Assembly: GCF_001648595.1 (NCBI RefSeq)
Contig: NZ_KV441807.1
Coordinates: 65,253-129,252, forward strand
Reading direction: 5' to 3'
From: Legionella bozemanae
GTDB taxonomy: Bacteria; Pseudomonadota; Gammaproteobacteria; Legionellales; Legionellaceae
DNA length: 64,000 bases
The position numbers were made by a program, and so were the translations under genes. The notes under the pieces were generated by a model, which made no database searches, was not told where the DNA came from, and worked only from the letters and a program-made list of their open reading frames with translations. Below, one piece after another: positions 62,165-64,000 of the stretch (positions within the stretch are counted from its first letter, which is position 1; each line of letters begins with the position of its first letter).

Positions 62165-63451
62165 ATGTCTCTTCAACTCAAAAAGCAACAACAAATTCTT
62201 TTAGGTATTGTGGTTGGTGTAATAGTGCTTGTGATCGCCTGCTTTGCCTTATTGGGAAACAAGACGGTCAAATCCAAAGAGGTTGATAAGCCCACTTATA
62301 AAAAACACAGCTTAGCTAGCCCAATATCGACAAGCACTAATGAATCCCACTGGATTGAAAAAACACAAAATGCCTGGCGCGCCGAGCTTGAAAAATCAGA
62401 GCTCCTTGATAAAAACCTTAAAGCGCTAGGTGATGAAAAAGACAAGCAAAGCAAACTCATTAGCAAGCAAAAAGATGAACTTGCGGAAATGAAATCAACG
62501 CTTTCTGAACTGAAGCATCAAATAGTTAAGCTACAAATGGAACGCGTAACTCCAGCAGAAAGAACATTAAAAAACAATGAGCTACACAATGGATTATTAC
62601 CCCGAGCGAATGAAGCAACAGTGAATAACTCTATGGAGATGGATTCAGGATTTATTCAATACACTGCCAAGTTGAATAAAAAAGCCAAGCCACGAATTAA
62701 AACACCCAATAATTATGTCTTCTCCAATACCTTTGCTAAAGCAGTTGTTTTACAAGGTGCAGATGCATCTGCTGGAGTTTTAAGCCAGGCCAACCCCGAT
62801 ATTATGATATTTCAAATAATCGATGATGGAATTATGCCGAATAAATATAGGGCACCTCTTAAAGGATGTATGGTAAGTGCCTCTGTAATTGGCGATATAT
62901 CAAGCGAGCGAGGAAAGTTTCGTACCGAACGATTAAGTTGCATTCATTCCAATGGTACCAATCTCGACATCCAGGTTACTGGCGTCATTTCAGACTCCAA
63001 AAACGGAATTCGTGGACGTGCCGTCTGGCGTGATGAGCCGATGGTGAAAAAAGCGTTTTGGGGTAATTTCTGGGAAAGCATGGGTAATATTGGTCAGCAA
63101 TATTCCACAGATTACAGCACTTCTGCTCTTGGAAGTGTGGCAACAATCCAACCTGGAAAAATTCCCCTCGCAGCTGTTTCTAGCGGTGGATCGGGTGCGG
63201 CCAAAATGTATGCGCAGTACAACATCAAGCGTGCTGAAATGTACCATCCGATTATTCAATTGCCACCAATGGTTACAGTAGATGTAACTTTTCTAAAAGG
63301 TTTTTGGCTTGATGGAGGAACTGATACTAATGCACCTGACCAACCAGAAGACAACCAAAACTCCAAAGGCGTTTATGAAGTGACGTCAGAGTCTGAAACT
63401 GCTGAAGAAAAAGCTGCTAATCAATTTTTCTATAAAAACCACTCTTTTTAA
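62165..63451 (+). CDS. traB: TraB, T4ASS core-complex protein (VirB10-like)
   Basis: 428 residues. One membrane helix (ILLGIVVGVIVLVIACFALLG), a coiled coil (about 80-145, ELEKSELLDKNLKALGDEKD), then the TrbI/VirB10 domain with VLQGADASAGVLSQ, LKGCMVSASVIGDISSERG and the C-terminal LPPMVTVDVTFLKGFWLDGG. Spans both membranes. ATG 62165 is preferred over a frame from 62132 that overlaps traK; translation is coupled. Confidence 0.87.
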   Translation: MSLQLKKQQQILLGIVVGVIVLVIACFALLGNKTVKSKEVDKPTYKKHSLASPISTSTNESHWIEKTQNAWRAELEKSELLDKNLKALGDEKDKQSKLISKQKDELAEMKSTLSELKHQIVKLQMERVTPAERTLKNNELHNGLLPRANEATVNNSMEMDSGFIQYTAKLNKKAKPRIKTPNNYVFSNTFAKAVVLQGADASAGVLSQANPDIMIFQIIDDGIMPNKYRAPLKGCMVSASVIGDISSERGKFRTERLSCIHSNGTNLDIQVTGVISDSKNGIRGRAVWRDEPMVKKAFWGNFWESMGNIGQQYSTDYSTSALGSVATIQPGKIPLAAVSSGGSGAAKMYAQYNIKRAEMYHPIIQLPPMVTVDVTFLKGFWLDGGTDTNAPDQPEDNQNSKGVYEVTSESETAEEKAANQFFYKNHSF

Positions 63452-63464
63452 GGATGTAAAGAAC

Positions 63465-63812
63465 ATGAAGATTTTAATTGCCTTATTACTGTTGCCCTGT
63501 GTTGTTTTAACAGGTTGTACCAAATTGAACGAGGACTTTGATTGTCCAGCACCAAATGGAGGTTCGTGTAAACGTATGGATGAGGTTTATGACATGGTGA
63601 ATGGTAAGGGTAAATTAGCTGTAGCCCCTAGCCGAAATCCTTTAGTGATTGACGGAAGACCAGGCCAGCCTGTGCGTTATGGAGAAGGGGTGATGTCTCT
63701 TTGGATAGTTCCTTATGAGGACACTGATGGCAATTATCATCAAGCCAATCGGGTCTACAGTGTTGTTAAAGAAGGACGATGGGTGCATCAGCCACAATCC
63801 GTTTCAAAATAA
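63465..63812 (+). CDS. traV: TraV, T4ASS outer-membrane lipoprotein
   Basis: 115 residues with a lipobox (LLPCVVLTGC) and a small Cys-containing domain (NEDFDCPAPNGGSCKRMDEVY), as in F TraV (VirB7-like). It anchors the TraK/TraB ring at the outer membrane. AAGGATGTAAAG precedes the start. Confidence 0.85.
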   Translation: MKILIALLLLPCVVLTGCTKLNEDFDCPAPNGGSCKRMDEVYDMVNGKGKLAVAPSRNPLVIDGRPGQPVRYGEGVMSLWIVPYEDTDGNYHQANRVYSVVKEGRWVHQPQSVSK

Positions 63813-63823
63813 GGAGAGCCCTC

Positions 63824-64000
63824 ATGTTGTTTGCACTAAAAAAAGCACGTCTTGCCGTTAGAAATACAAGAGCTACTTTAAGTCATGCGACAAGCTCACT
63901 AGTGGAAACTGTGCGAGAAGAGCTTGGCATGACGGATGCGCATCATAAAAAACAAATTGAAGCGCTGTTAGATACCTATTGTTTGTCACCTTATTTACCG
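63824..64000 (+). CDS. traC: TraC, T4ASS ATPase (N-terminal part, cut by window edge)
   Basis: 59 codons are visible, beginning MLFALKKARLAVRNTRATLS and ending PYLP at the window end. AAGGAGAGCCCTC precedes the ATG. Position after traV and the start sequence agree with TraC, the VirB4-like ATPase of F-type systems. Its Walker motifs lie beyond the window. Confidence 0.65.
   Translation, partial: MLFALKKARLAVRNTRATLSHATSSLVETVREELGMTDAHHKKQIEALLDTYCLSPYLP

Overview
The window reads as a Legionella chromosome segment carrying the left part of an integrative conjugative element (ICE). The evidence is large eukaryote-like orphan genes of Dot/Icm-effector type, a CsrA-family lvrC gene next to an F-type (T4ASS) tra cluster, AT-rich intergenic DNA and the gene repertoire. 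No species is claimed.

Region 1 (1-16 kb) is chromosome-like. It holds a VPS9-like candidate Rab-GEF, a secreted fungal-type GH72 glucanosyltransferase, the murein transglycosylase MltA, and a NodT/MarR/EmrA/EmrB efflux set. It also holds a compact nitric-oxide response unit: nsrR, a truncated haemoglobin, an Fe-S flavin reductase, a frameshifted alternative oxidase and tehB. Two NsrR-type palindromes sit in the promoters of this unit.

Region 2 (16-36 kb) is accessory and partly decayed. It has an S51 peptidase, a one-module NRPS (A-T-C order), a 958-residue repeat protein, an L,D-transpeptidase, UspA, an RRM protein, a cold-shock protein, an ABC-exporter pseudogene with two frameshifts, and a 1855-residue multidomain protein. 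The last combines a Cys/His/Asp protease-like segment, a degenerate zincin-like motif and a C-terminal ABC1/UbiB-like kinase fold. An internally deleted ISL3-family element and several loose copies of its inverted repeat close the region.

Region 3 (36.05-64 kb) starts at the 3' half of a tRNA-Arg(UCG) gene on the minus strand. Its orientation places an integrated element to its right. The cargo is a toxin-antitoxin pair, a MaoC/Pta-AckA-FabI operon, cold-shock and universal stress proteins, two cation/proton antiporters plus NhaA, a P2-type cation ATPase, PhaB, a YbdK-type ligase, TerC and glutamate dehydrogenase. This looks like a module for acyl-CoA/acetyl-phosphate metabolism and for ion, pH and hypoxia-type stress. 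A decayed duplicate of the usp-phaB junction lies 6.6 kb from the parent.

The right end (57.9-64 kb) is the ICE regulatory and conjugation module: an XRE/S24 repressor reads leftwards; lvrA-lvrB-lvrC and traA-L-E-K-B-V-C read rightwards and run off the window. The intact tRNA-Arg and the integrase are expected beyond 64 kb. Many small genes and remnants have no recognisable function and are marked as such.
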